This document shows, piece after piece, positions 56,608 through 64,000 of a stretch of DNA of 64,000 nucleotides (position 1 is the stretch's first letter; every line of letters starts with the position of its first letter). This stretch comes from Lactobacillus xujianguonis (lineage in GTDB: Bacteria; Bacillota; Bacilli; Lactobacillales; Lactobacillaceae): contig NZ_ML136872.1 in assembly GCF_004009905.1 (NCBI RefSeq), positions 85,610-149,609 of the forward strand, written 5' to 3'. Under the pieces are notes generated by a model. The model ran no database searches. It was given only the letters and a program-made list of their open reading frames with translations, and was not told where the DNA came from. The position numbers and the translations under genes are program-made.

Positions 56608-58074
56608 TTAATCGATTGCTGAAGTTAAACCAGCAATAAATTCTTGCCAGCCTTGTTCACCGTCAGCGTCATTCTTAAAGACACCTGCACACTGCAAAAC
56701 TTCTTCAAAGACTTCAACCAGACCTTGATGCACTACTTCTTCAACATTATCAGCAGTAATTTGATTCTTAGCCTTGAACTCTTGAGCCCAAGCTAAATGA
56801 CTTTCAGGCATCTCATTGTCTTGACCAAGTAAATACTTCTTAACTTCTTCTAGTTCAGTCTTAAGCCGGCCTGGTAAAATTGCCCGTCCCATGACTTCAA
56901 TTAAACCAATGTTTTCTTTTTTAATATGCCATAAATGCTTATGTGGGTGGAAGATTCCCAACGGATATTTTTCACTAGTATTGTTATCACGTAAAACCAA
57001 ATCAAGGATAAACTTTTCACCGTCACGGTGCATAATTGGCGTTACCGTATGATGGCGCGTTTCCCCGTCAAAGGCCTTAATCTGGCGTTTTTCATCATCG
57101 TAGTGATCCCAATACTTGATAATTTGACTACCTAAGTCAATTAAGCTTAATGAATTAGCACTAATTAAGCGTAAATCGCTCATTGGCCAATCAACAATTC
57201 CTGCTTTGACTTCTGGATAACTAGTAAAGTTAACTTCTTGCTTAATCTTCGCCTTCATCATTGGGAAGATATGCCGGCCGCCTTGATAGTGTTCATGAGC
57301 CAACATTGAACCTCCAACAATTGGTAAATCAGCGTTGGAGCCAACAAAGTATTCTGGCAATTGCTTTTCAATATCAACCAAGTTAATTAAAGTTTGCTGG
57401 TTAATTACCATTGGGATATGCTTTTGATCTAAGAAAATGCAGTGTTCATTGAAATAAGCATATGGTGAATATTGAAAGCCCCAGGGCCGGCCGCCGATAT
57501 TCATTCGAATGATTCTTAAATTACTTCTGGCATTCTTGCCATAACCACCTAAGTAGCCTTCATTTTCAAGGCAAAGGGCACATTGCGGATATTTTTTACC
57601 CGTTGCATGGGCAGCCGCCGCAATCGCTTTCGGATCTTTTTCTGGCTTTGACAAGTTAATGGTAATTTCTAAATCATGGCCTTTGGAACTAGTACCATCA
57701 AAAACAATGTTCTTGGCAATCGCTTCTTTTTTAACGTAATTATTGTCTTCACATAACTTGTAGAACCAATCAGTTGCTTCTTTAGGAGACTTTTGCATCT
57801 TTTCCCAGAAAATACGGTTAGTCTCACTTGGAATCGGCGTGGCTAAATCATAAAGCTGGTCATTCAAGACCTCACGTGAAGTAACATCATCGGCAATTTT
57901 CTCACGTTTAACTGCTAAATCAACTAATTGTTTTACCAAAGGACGATGGCCTTCAGCTACTACATCTTCATCCCCAACGAGGGCTTTAATTTTGTTAATC
58001 AAATAGACGCGATCAAGTTCCTCATAACTGCCATTGCTAATCGCTTCGTCTGCAAATGCTTCAATTAATTTCAT
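56608..58074 (-). CDS. galT: Galactose-1-phosphate uridylyltransferase, Firmicute (GalT2) type
   Basis: Exchanges UDP between UDP-glucose and galactose-1-phosphate in the Leloir pathway. The 488-aa protein belongs to the long Firmicute type rather than the short HPHxQ type. Visible motifs are LCLENEGYLGGYGKNARSNL, AHEHYQGGRHIFPM and GIFHPHKHLWHIKKENIGL. It follows galK by 21 nt and is cotranscribed. No galM follows; a terminator closes the unit. Confidence 0.94.
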   Translation of the reverse strand: MKLIEAFADEAISNGSYEELDRVYLINKIKALVGDEDVVAEGHRPLVKQLVDLAVKREKIADDVTSREVLNDQLYDLATPIPSETNRIFWEKMQKSPKEATDWFYKLCEDNNYVKKEAIAKNIVFDGTSSKGHDLEITINLSKPEKDPKAIAAAAHATGKKYPQCALCLENEGYLGGYGKNARSNLRIIRMNIGGRPWGFQYSPYAYFNEHCIFLDQKHIPMVINQQTLINLVDIEKQLPEYFVGSNADLPIVGGSMLAHEHYQGGRHIFPMMKAKIKQEVNFTSYPEVKAGIVDWPMSDLRLISANSLSLIDLGSQIIKYWDHYDDEKRQIKAFDGETRHHTVTPIMHRDGEKFILDLVLRDNNTSEKYPLGIFHPHKHLWHIKKENIGLIEVMGRAILPGRLKTELEEVKKYLLGQDNEMPESHLAWAQEFKAKNQITADNVEEVVHQGLVEVFEEVLQCAGVFKNDADGEQGWQEFIAGLTSAID

Positions 58075-58095
58075 TGCTAATCTTAAGCCTCTAAT

Positions 58096-59259
58096 CTAAA
58101 TTCTCTTAGTTCCATCAACGATTTCTGCATCATAGAAACTAGCGTCATAACCAATCTTGTCACGGTAAATTTGACCGACATTCTTCTTGAAGTTTTCAGC
58201 TTCAGACTTCTTGACAATGGCAATGGCACTACCACCAAAACCGCCACCGATCATTCTGGCACCTAAGACGCTTGGTTGAGCCCAAGAACTTTCAGCTAAG
58301 GTATCAAGTTCTTTACCGGTAACTTCATAATCATAGTGCAAAGAAACATGAGAAGCATTGATCAACCGACCAAGTTTAGCCAAATCATGGTCTTCCATGG
58401 CTTGGGTTGCTCGAATCGTTCTTTGATTTTCAAAGACAGCATGACGAGCACGTTTTAATTCAGTTTCATCATTAATGAGGTAGGAATATTCATCAAAAGT
58501 GTCTTCGTCGATTTCGCCTAAAGCCTTAATATCTAGCTTAGTTTGTAATTTCTTTAACGCAGCACCACATTCAGCCACTCTGTCATTGTAAGCAGAATCA
58601 GCTAGAGTGTGTTCCTTGTTGGTTGACATGATAATAATTTCATAGTCACCAAGTTTTAATGGCTTGTACTCATATTCCATGGTGTTGCAATCAAGGAAAA
58701 TTGCACTATCCTTCTTACCCATAATGCAGGCAAATTGGTCCATGATTCCTGAGTTAAGGCCGACAAATTCATTTTCAGTTCTTTGACCCATACGGGCTAG
58801 TTCTGGACGGGTAACATCCAAATTGAATTCATCTTTCAAGATAATCCCCATTAACATTTCAATCGCTGCGCTAGAGGATAAGCCCGAACCAGATGGTAAA
58901 TTAGCTTTAATGTAAAGGTTAAAACCGTGATCAATTTGATTGTATTTTTCCTTTAAATAAGTGAGCATCCCTTTCAGGTAATTGGTCCAGAAGCGGTCTC
59001 CTTGCTCAACAGTCGCATCATCCAGATCAAATTCAACAATTTCACCATCAACATTACCGGAGAAAAGGCGCACTTTTTTGTCTGTTCGAGGACCATAAAC
59101 TCCATAAACGCCCAAGCTAATCGCAGCTGGGAAAACATGGCCGCCATTATAATCAGTATGTTCACCAATCACATTAATTCGACCGGGTGAAAAGAAGACA
59201 TCCTTGCCTTTTTCACCAAAAGTATCTTGATAAGCTGTCAGTAATTCTTCTTTATTCAT
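58096..59259 (-). CDS. galK: Galactokinase
   Basis: Phosphorylates galactose at C1 with ATP. The 387-aa GHMP kinase has the galactose signature GRINVIGEHTDYNGG, the ATP motif LPSGSGLSSSAAIEM, and GARMIGGGFGGSAIAIV at the C-terminus. GAGGTT precedes the ATG. First gene of galK-galT; its promoter region has a cre site and the shared 15-nt palindrome. Confidence 0.97.
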   Translation of the reverse strand: MNKEELLTAYQDTFGEKGKDVFFSPGRINVIGEHTDYNGGHVFPAAISLGVYGVYGPRTDKKVRLFSGNVDGEIVEFDLDDATVEQGDRFWTNYLKGMLTYLKEKYNQIDHGFNLYIKANLPSGSGLSSSAAIEMLMGIILKDEFNLDVTRPELARMGQRTENEFVGLNSGIMDQFACIMGKKDSAIFLDCNTMEYEYKPLKLGDYEIIIMSTNKEHTLADSAYNDRVAECGAALKKLQTKLDIKALGEIDEDTFDEYSYLINDETELKRARHAVFENQRTIRATQAMEDHDLAKLGRLINASHVSLHYDYEVTGKELDTLAESSWAQPSVLGARMIGGGFGGSAIAIVKKSEAENFKKNVGQIYRDKIGYDASFYDAEIVDGTKRI

Positions 59260-59281
59260 TGTTATAACCTCAAATTTTGTC

Positions 59282-59295
59282 TGTAATCGTTTTCA
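59282..59295. promoter_or_regulatory. cre site at galK
   Basis: TGTAATCGTTTTCA matches the consensus TGWNANCGNTNWCA in every defined position. It lies just downstream of the galK -10 box, so CcpA would block galK transcription in glucose. A LacI-family site of similar form is an alternative. Confidence 0.75.
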
Positions 59296-59301
59296 GATTT
59301 T

Positions 59302-59330
59302 AGTATAATACTTTTACTTTAGTTAGTAAA
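59302..59330 (-). promoter_or_regulatory. Promoter of galK-galT
   Basis: On the minus strand, -35 TTTACT (59325-59330), 17-nt spacer and -10 TATACT (59302-59307). The -35 box is one half of the palindrome at 59325-59339. Confidence 0.65.
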
Positions 59331-59339
59331 TATTTTACT
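59325..59339. promoter_or_regulatory. Candidate operator, 15-nt palindrome at galK
   Basis: AGTAAATATTTTACT, identical to the one at galE (62731-62745) and overlapping the galK -35 box. Its role as operator of the local LacI-family regulator is inferred. Confidence 0.55.
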
Positions 59340-59360
59340 TAAAAATAATTAATTTTAATA

Positions 59361-59390
59361 AAAAAAGAATGGCTTCCGCCACTCTTTTTT
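59361..59390. terminator. Terminator after lacS
   Basis: Stem GAATGGC/GCCACTC (one mismatch) with a 4-nt loop and A/T-runs on both sides, directly after the lacS stop. Confidence 0.8.
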
Positions 59391-61303
59391 TATTGAAACT
59401 TCACTTTTGTCAACGGCATCCCGGCCTGAATCTCTGCTCCCACAGGTAATTTCTTTGCTAATTTTATCCGTCTTGGCTGCGGATAAAAGAGAATCACTTG
59501 ATCTTGATAACCATTTTTTAAGACTAAATCACGATCAAACTCAATTAATAAGTCACCTTTTTTAACTGCTTGACCATCATCATAATAAGTTTCAAATCCT
59601 TCACCGCGCAAATTAACAGTTCCTAAACCAATATGAATAATGACCGGCAACCCTTGATCTGAAACAATTTCAAAAGCATGTTTAGTACCAAAAGTGAAAC
59701 TAATTTTTCCAGAAAATGGCGCATAAACTCGGCCAATGTTTGGATCGATTGCTAAACCTTTGCCAGGAAATGGTCGGCCCTGTTCATCCTTAATTTCTGC
59801 TAAAGATAATAACTTTCCCGTAGTTGGTGCATAAATTGTTTGCTCTTTTAGAGCCTGCTTTTCACTGCTTTTTTCAATCTTGCCTTCTGCTAATTTGTTC
59901 TTTAATTCTTCCACAACAGCTGCATGTTTCTTTTCGCTTAAAGTAACCTTTAATAAGAAAACGACAATTGATAAGACTGCTAAGATCAGTGGCACATATA
60001 AGGCCATCAAATTAAAAATATGAATATCACGATTGGTCATATCAGCGGCAGTCGCACTGCCCGTCATGCCAGCAGCAATGGCCACATAACCCACTAAAGC
60101 ATTAGAAACTGCCCCAGTAAATTTATCAATCATTGGCCGCACTGCTAAAACGACAGCTTCATTACGCTGACCACTTTTGAGTTGACCATATTCAATCGCA
60201 TCGGTCAAAGTCAAAACTGTCACCAGCTGAGCGAAGTTAATATTAAATAAAACCAAGCCCAGATCCATTAAAAAGACATTATTTCTACCAAAGATAAACA
60301 GCAGATAAGCTAAAATCATGCTCGTTTGACCCATGATGAATAAATATTTTCGTGGGATATATTTGTTCAAAATTGGGAACATGGGACTGATGCAAACACT
60401 AATAATCGTCGCAATCACCCCAACAACCCAGAATTCATTTGGTTTGTCCAAAATGAATTTATACATGTAGAACAAAACCCCGTTGGTGATGACATTAGCT
60501 AATGAAAACAACAAATATGCTAAACTTGGCCACAAAATTTGGTCATTATGAAAAATTGCTCCAAAGACTTGACCCAAAGTATTGTTTTCTGAAGCAGAAC
60601 TCCGAATTAAGTTTTGCTTTTCTTTGGTTCCTAAGCACACAATCAACGCACATAAAACTGCTAAAGCTGAAATGACTAAGGCAAAAGCAAACCAACCTGG
60701 AGCACCTTCAGTTCTTTTTCCAGTCATCGCAAAGGTCACACCAGTCACAATTGGCACCACAATAATGGACAAACCATTCCAGCCCACTGCTCCTGAAAAA
60801 GCGCCAAGCGAGGTATAAATTCCTCGGGCATGTGAATCTTCACTTAAGGCTGGCACCACCCCCCAGTAAGAGACATCAGACAATGAATAAAAAATATCAA
60901 AGCCAATATAGATAATGACAAACAGCACTGCGAATAACACCCAACTGCGGTAAACCAAGCCAAAAATACCAGTAAATAAAATCAGCAATAAAGCAGCACT
61001 GGCCAAAGTGCCCAGCAAAATCCAAGGTTTAAATTTTCCCCAGCGGCTTTTAGTGTTATCCACTAAATTCCCTAAAATTGGATCAATCACTAATTCAACA
61101 ATCCGAATCAAGACCATTAAGATCGTGATCAGCCCAATCAGGCGGTCAGCGAGACTTTTCTCTAAACCGTTAAACATACTACTAGTAATAAAAATAATAA
61201 AGTAAGTACTAACTACCCCATAAAAGGCAGCGTGCCCCAAATTTCCTAAACAAAAAGACGCATAGGAAATGAGTTGCTTTTTTGAAGCTTTTGAACTATT
61301 CAT
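59390..61303 (-). CDS. lacS: Lactose/galactose permease with EIIA domain (GPH family)
   Basis: Imports lactose or galactose in exchange for galactose or with a proton. The 637-aa protein has 12 helices of the GPH family over residues ~1-470 (for example DPILGNLVDNTKSRWGKFKP with the family's charged loop) and a C-terminal PTS EIIA-like domain (about 500-637). That domain contains the phosphorylatable histidine in VIIHIGLGTVNL, the place where HPr phosphorylation adjusts transport. It has its own operator and cre site, and stands beside galKT and a regulator. Confidence 0.94.
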   Translation of the reverse strand: MNSSKASKKQLISYASFCLGNLGHAAFYGVVSTYFIIFITSSMFNGLEKSLADRLIGLITILMVLIRIVELVIDPILGNLVDNTKSRWGKFKPWILLGTLASAALLLILFTGIFGLVYRSWVLFAVLFVIIYIGFDIFYSLSDVSYWGVVPALSEDSHARGIYTSLGAFSGAVGWNGLSIIVVPIVTGVTFAMTGKRTEGAPGWFAFALVISALAVLCALIVCLGTKEKQNLIRSSASENNTLGQVFGAIFHNDQILWPSLAYLLFSLANVITNGVLFYMYKFILDKPNEFWVVGVIATIISVCISPMFPILNKYIPRKYLFIMGQTSMILAYLLFIFGRNNVFLMDLGLVLFNINFAQLVTVLTLTDAIEYGQLKSGQRNEAVVLAVRPMIDKFTGAVSNALVGYVAIAAGMTGSATAADMTNRDIHIFNLMALYVPLILAVLSIVVFLLKVTLSEKKHAAVVEELKNKLAEGKIEKSSEKQALKEQTIYAPTTGKLLSLAEIKDEQGRPFPGKGLAIDPNIGRVYAPFSGKISFTFGTKHAFEIVSDQGLPVIIHIGLGTVNLRGEGFETYYDDGQAVKKGDLLIEFDRDLVLKNGYQDQVILFYPQPRRIKLAKKLPVGAEIQAGMPLTKVKFQ

Positions 61304-61324
61304 CTTACTCTCCTCAATTTCTTC

Positions 61325-61338
61325 TGTAATCGTTTACA
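61325..61338. promoter_or_regulatory. cre site at lacS
   Basis: TGTAATCGTTTACA, a perfect match to the cre consensus and almost palindromic, placed 6 nt past the lacS -10 box on the minus strand. Confidence 0.75.
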
Positions 61339-61344
61339 AGCGCT

Positions 61345-61373
61345 AGTATATAGCCTCTTTAGCTAGTAGTAAA
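61345..61373 (-). promoter_or_regulatory. Promoter of lacS
   Basis: On the minus strand, -35 TTTACT (61368-61373), 17-nt spacer and -10 TATACT (61345-61350), the same boxes and spacing as at galK. The -35 box is inside the inverted repeat at 61367-61405. Confidence 0.7.
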
Positions 61374-61405
61374 TAATTTATTTATCTTTACTAAATTATT
61401 TACTA
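61367..61405. repeat. 14-bp inverted repeat, candidate operator at lacS
   Basis: Two arms TAGTAAATAATTTA (61367-61380) and its exact complement (61392-61405) separated by 11 nt. Each arm contains the AGTAAAT half of the galK/galE palindrome. Regulatory role inferred. Confidence 0.6.
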
Positions 61406-61415
61406 GAGGAGTAAT

Positions 61416-61444
61416 AAAAAAAGAATGCTGCAATTAGCATTCTT
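61416..61444 (-). terminator. Terminator of the LacI-family regulator gene
   Basis: Perfect 9-bp stem AAGAATGCT/AGCATTCTT, 6-nt loop, T-run on the minus strand. Confidence 0.8.
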
Positions 61445-61488
61445 TTGGTTTGTTCTTTAGTTAAAAATTTTTTTCTTTACTGGTATTT

Positions 61489-62496
61489 TTACTCGTCTTT
61501 AGGGACAAAGCTCTTCCGCACTACTAATTCGGTATTCATATTCACATCGACATGTGAACGACTAGGACGAATGATTAAAGTAGTTAACATATTTAGCGCC
61601 ATATCGATCATCTCTTGTTGATCAATATTGTAAGAAGACAAAGGTGGTGAAACATATTGCACCACTTTACTATTGTTAACACTTAAAATTGCGGTGTCTT
61701 TTGGTACGTTGACATTTTCTTCATTGAAGGCTTGCAATACTCCGACCGCTAAAGTATCTGACGCAATCAAAAATGCTTGTGGTAGATGATCTTTGTATTT
61801 AGCTAACACCATCTTGCCTAAGTGGTAACCATTCTCGACACTGAAAGGTCCTTCAACAAACATATAACTATTGTCTAATCCGCGATCATGCATATAATCC
61901 GCAAAAGCCACAGACCGTGGATCACTCTCTTGAATATGATCATGCTTCGGTCCTACTCCGCCGATAAAACCAATTCGCTCATAACCATTCTTGACGAATA
62001 AATTAATGGCATTTTTAACAGTCAAAGTTAAGTTAGGCCGGATCGAATCAAATAATTCTGGTGCTGGATTAGTATCGACAAAGACCCCGTTAGGCAAAAC
62101 TTCATGTAGCTTGACCAACTTGGCATTTTCAATTGATCCAGCTCCCACTCCAATAAAGCCTTGAAATAATGAGGCATGTGCGATTAAATCATCAATGTCG
62201 TAGTAAATTTTCATTTCAAGTGCTTCTTGCTTAACCGTTGAAATCAAGGCTTCCTTAAGTGAAGTAAAGTATTCATCTTCAAGTTGCTCTTCATGATTTA
62301 CCCGGTAAAGCAAGGCAATTGTAGGCCGGATCCGCTTTTCTTGATGATCCTTCCAATAGCCTAATTCATTGGCGATTTCTAAAATTTTATTTTTGGTATC
62401 TGCAGTAATCGAAAGTTTCGGGTCATTGTTCAGCAAACGCGAAACCGTTGCTGGCGAATAACCCGATTTGGCTGCAATTTCTTTAATTGTTGTCAT
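61489..62496 (-). CDS. LacI family transcriptional regulator (probable GalR/LacR)
   Basis: DNA-binding repressor that responds to a sugar. In 335 aa: N-terminal helix-turn-helix TTIKEIAAKSGYSPATVSRL (residues 2-21), hinge NELGYW, and a periplasmic-binding-like effector domain with GFIGGVGPKHDH and ASDTLAVGVLQAF. The neighbours (lacS, galKT, galE) and the shared palindromes suggest it controls them, including itself. The true inducer is not shown; galactose or galactose-1-phosphate would be usual. It is not the global CcpA. Confidence 0.88.
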   Translation of the reverse strand: MTTIKEIAAKSGYSPATVSRLLNNDPKLSITADTKNKILEIANELGYWKDHQEKRIRPTIALLYRVNHEEQLEDEYFTSLKEALISTVKQEALEMKIYYDIDDLIAHASLFQGFIGVGAGSIENAKLVKLHEVLPNGVFVDTNPAPELFDSIRPNLTLTVKNAINLFVKNGYERIGFIGGVGPKHDHIQESDPRSVAFADYMHDRGLDNSYMFVEGPFSVENGYHLGKMVLAKYKDHLPQAFLIASDTLAVGVLQAFNEENVNVPKDTAILSVNNSKVVQYVSPPLSSYNIDQQEMIDMALNMLTTLIIRPSRSHVDVNMNTELVVRKSFVPKDE

Positions 62497-62532
62497 TTTT
62501 TCTTCTCTAATTCAAATTAATCTTTTTTCTTT

Positions 62533-62560
62533 ATTATACAAAATATTTACTGATTTCCAA
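62533..62560 (-). promoter_or_regulatory. Promoter and candidate operator of the LacI-family gene
   Basis: On the minus strand, -35 TTGGAA (62555-62560), 16-nt spacer and -10 TATAAT (62533-62538). Between them lies AGTAAATATTTTGTA (62537-62551), 12 of its first 12 bases as in the galK/galE palindrome, so autoregulation is likely. Confidence 0.55.
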
Positions 62561-62730
62561 TAAATATCACTCAGTGTTTTTACTAAATATCTTTCACGAG
62601 TGCTTTTTATTTATCTGCTTACCGCACTGTGTTATTGGGGTTAAGCAAATTATTTAAGCAGAAAATTTGCCTAAAAAATATTAGTAAAACTTTTTCTTCT
62701 CGAAAAATATTTTATAAATTTAGCAAAATA
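62561..62730. other. Intergenic region between the LacI-family gene and galE
   Basis: The 306-nt gap (62497-62802) holds the two divergent promoters. The middle part (62561-62730) is A/T-rich and contains a second AGTAAAA copy near 62576-62586 (as TTTTTACTAAATAT) and one at 62678-62690 (AATATTAGTAAAAC), which may add operator half-sites. No gene was seen. Confidence 0.5.
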
Positions 62731-62745
62731 AGTAAATATTTTACT
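62731..62745. promoter_or_regulatory. Candidate operator, 15-nt palindrome at galE
   Basis: AGTAAATATTTTACT, identical to that at galK, lying at the -35 position of galE. Confidence 0.55.
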
Positions 62746-62755
62746 ATTTTTGTGC

Positions 62756-62774
62756 TATACTGTAATCGATTTCA
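62756..62774 (+). promoter_or_regulatory. galE -10 box overlapping a cre site
   Basis: -10 TATACT (62756-62761) runs into TGTAATCGATTTCA (62761-62774), a perfect cre consensus match. No good -35 is present; the palindrome 62731-62745 covers that position. CcpA binding would block the promoter. Confidence 0.7.
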
Positions 62775-62802
62775 AATGAAATAGATAAAAAAGGAGCTAA
62801 AT

Positions 62803-63795
62803 ATGCGTGTTTTAGTTATCGGTGGAGCCGGTTATATCGGTTCACACGCCGTTCGTCAATTAGTCAAGGAAGGCAATGATGTCGTTGTCCTTGATGCTTT
62901 GTACACTGGCCACAGAAAAGCTGTTGACCCTAAAGCAAAGTTCTATCAAGGCGACATTGAAGATACCTTCTTAGTTTCCAAGATTTTGCGGGATGAAAAG
63001 ATCGACGCAGTCATGCACTTCGCAGCTTACTCATTGGTCCCAGAATCAGTGAAGAAGCCACTGAAGTACTACGACAACAACGTTAGTGGGATGATTTCTC
63101 TACTTGAAGCCATGCATGACGCTGGTACTAAGTACTTGATCTTCTCTTCTAGTGCTGCCACTTATGGTATTCCTAAGAAGTTGCCAATCACTGAAGAAAC
63201 ACCATTGAACCCAATCAACCCATATGGTGAAACCAAGATGATGATGGAAAAGATCATGGCTTGGGCAGACAAGGCTGATGGGATTAAGTACACTGCTTTA
63301 CGTTACTTCAACGTAGCAGGTGCTGCAAGTGATGGTAGTATCGGTGAAGACCATGCCCCAGAAACGCACTTGATTCCAAATATCTTGAAGAGTGCGATTG
63401 CTGGCGATGGTAAATTTACGATCTTTGGTGATGATTACGACACCAAAGACGGTACTAATGTCCGTGACTATGTTCAAGTTGAAGACTTAATTGCTGCTCA
63501 CATCTTGGCTTTGAAGCACTTGATGGAAACTAATAAGTCAGATGTCTTTAACTTAGGTACTGCCCATGGTTACTCCAACTTGGAAATTTTGGAAAGTGCT
63601 AAGAAAGTTACTGGCATCGATATTCCTTACACAATGGGTCCACGCCGTGGCGGTGACCCAGACAGCTTGGTTGCCGACTCAACTAAGGCCAGAACTGTTT
63701 TAGGTTGGAAACCAAAGCATGAAAATGTTGATGATGTAATCGCAACCGCTTGGAAATGGCACAAGAGCCACCCAAAGGGTTACGAAGATAAGTAG
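62803..63795 (+). CDS. galE: UDP-glucose 4-epimerase
   Basis: Interconverts UDP-galactose and UDP-glucose, closing the Leloir cycle and supplying UDP-galactose for cell surface sugars. The 330-aa short-chain dehydrogenase has the NAD motif GGAGYIGSHAVRQL, the catalytic SSSAATYG and YGETKMMME (Tyr-x3-Lys), and NPYGETK. AAAGGAG lies before the ATG. It is divergent from the regulator gene and ends at a terminator. Codon use (many AAG, GGT, CCA) looks like that of a well-expressed gene. Confidence 0.97.
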   Translation: MRVLVIGGAGYIGSHAVRQLVKEGNDVVVLDALYTGHRKAVDPKAKFYQGDIEDTFLVSKILRDEKIDAVMHFAAYSLVPESVKKPLKYYDNNVSGMISLLEAMHDAGTKYLIFSSSAATYGIPKKLPITEETPLNPINPYGETKMMMEKIMAWADKADGIKYTALRYFNVAGAASDGSIGEDHAPETHLIPNILKSAIAGDGKFTIFGDDYDTKDGTNVRDYVQVEDLIAAHILALKHLMETNKSDVFNLGTAHGYSNLEILESAKKVTGIDIPYTMGPRRGGDPDSLVADSTKARTVLGWKPKHENVDDVIATAWKWHKSHPKGYEDK

Positions 63796-63843
63796 TTTTA
63801 ATATTTTTTAGATAATAAGATAATTTGTATTTACTTTTCCCTC

Positions 63844-63880
63844 AAAAAAAGACTAGCTATTTTGCAGCTAGTCTTTTTTT
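63844..63880 (+). terminator. Terminator of galE
   Basis: Perfect 15-bp stem AAAAAAAGACTAGCT/AGCTAGTCTTTTTTT with a 7-nt loop. Confidence 0.93.
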
Positions 63881-63977
63881 CTACGTAAAGTCAAGCATCA
63901 TCGTATGTTTTGCTTTATTATTTTGTATAATTTAACGACTTAATTAAAATTGTGTCGATTTATTTTTAAACGAAAGT

Positions 63978-64000
63978 ATGACAAATAAGCCTGCAAATCT
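63978..64000 (+). CDS. Possible start of a further gene, cut by the right edge
   Basis: An ATG at 63978 opens a frame (MTNKPAN...) that runs to the window end, with GAAAG just before it as a weak ribosome binding site and a TATAAT at 63925-63930. Too short to identify; it may not be real. Confidence 0.25.

Noticed and set aside
63796..63843. Possible small RNA between galE and its terminator
   Set aside because: Only 48 nt of A/T-rich 3' untranslated sequence, with no promoter.

Overview
The window is low-GC Firmicute DNA and reads as core chromosome of a Lactobacillus of the sensu stricto (acidophilus/delbrueckii) type. The main indications are a 793-residue PepX, a LacS permease with a C-terminal EIIA domain next to Leloir genes, class 1B-type PyrD, mevalonate-type isoprenoid context (ispA without dxs), strong AGGAGG ribosome binding sites and compact TAATG/ATGA gene overlaps. 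The species is not called. Most genes lie on the minus strand, as expected for one arm of a replichore. No prophage, insertion sequence, CRISPR array or integron was seen.

Layout. (1) 1-6.5 kb: the 5' part of rnc, running off the left edge, then an oligopeptide uptake operon oppDFBC, followed by oppA behind its own promoter. (2) 6.6-12 kb: acpP, plsX, recG, a FakA-type kinase and an Asp23/Gls24 protein, with rpmB divergent. (3) 12.5-23.5 kb: a lone 101-aa unknown, then the classical gmk-rpoZ-priA-fmt-rsmB-prpC-prkC-rsgA-rpe-thiN run (listed 5' to 3' on the minus strand). (4) 23.6-32.9 kb: recN, tlyA, ispA, xseB, xseA, folD, nusB, an Asp23 paralogue, efp, an M24 peptidase, rpmA and rplU with a structured L21 leader. 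(5) 32.9-42.7 kb: a mixed accessory region with YitT, a DUF2325-like protein, ribokinase, a tautomerase, an ECF substrate-binding subunit, a GT4 glycosyltransferase, pepX, an ArsC/Spx-family protein, tRNA-Arg(TCT) and a GlcU/RbsU-type sugar permease. (6) 42.8-52.7 kb: all de novo UMP synthesis steps except pyrK. These are pyrR-pyrB-pyrC-carA-carB and pyrD on the minus strand, with pyrF-pyrE divergent. (7) 52.7-56.5 kb: a ClC antiporter, a degenerate aldo/keto-reductase-like protein, OsmC and a frameshifted MFS transporter. (8) 56.6-63.8 kb: the lactose/galactose region galT, galK, lacS, a LacI-family regulator and divergent galE.

How it works together. Pyrimidine genes are controlled by three PyrR-type attenuators (before pyrR, before pyrB and before pyrF). 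pyrD lacks one and instead has a 5' hairpin whose arm reaches the Shine-Dalgarno sequence, and its stem begins at two Cs in the likely transcription start. In the gal/lac region, galK, lacS and galE promoters each have a perfect catabolite-responsive element. galK and galE share an identical 15-nt palindrome (AGTAAATATTTTACT), with related copies at lacS and at the regulator's own promoter, so it is the best candidate operator of the local LacI-family protein. LacS would bring in lactose or galactose and GalK/GalT/GalE process galactose; no beta-galactosidase or mutarotase is present in the window.

Most of the window is ordinary core genome. The items most worth a second look are the aldo/keto-reductase-like protein that appears to have lost all four catalytic residues, the pyrD leader, class 1B PyrD without a local PyrK, the shared gal palindrome, the missing Prp protease gene between rplU and rpmA, and a promoter -10 box placed inside the loop of the pyrE terminator.
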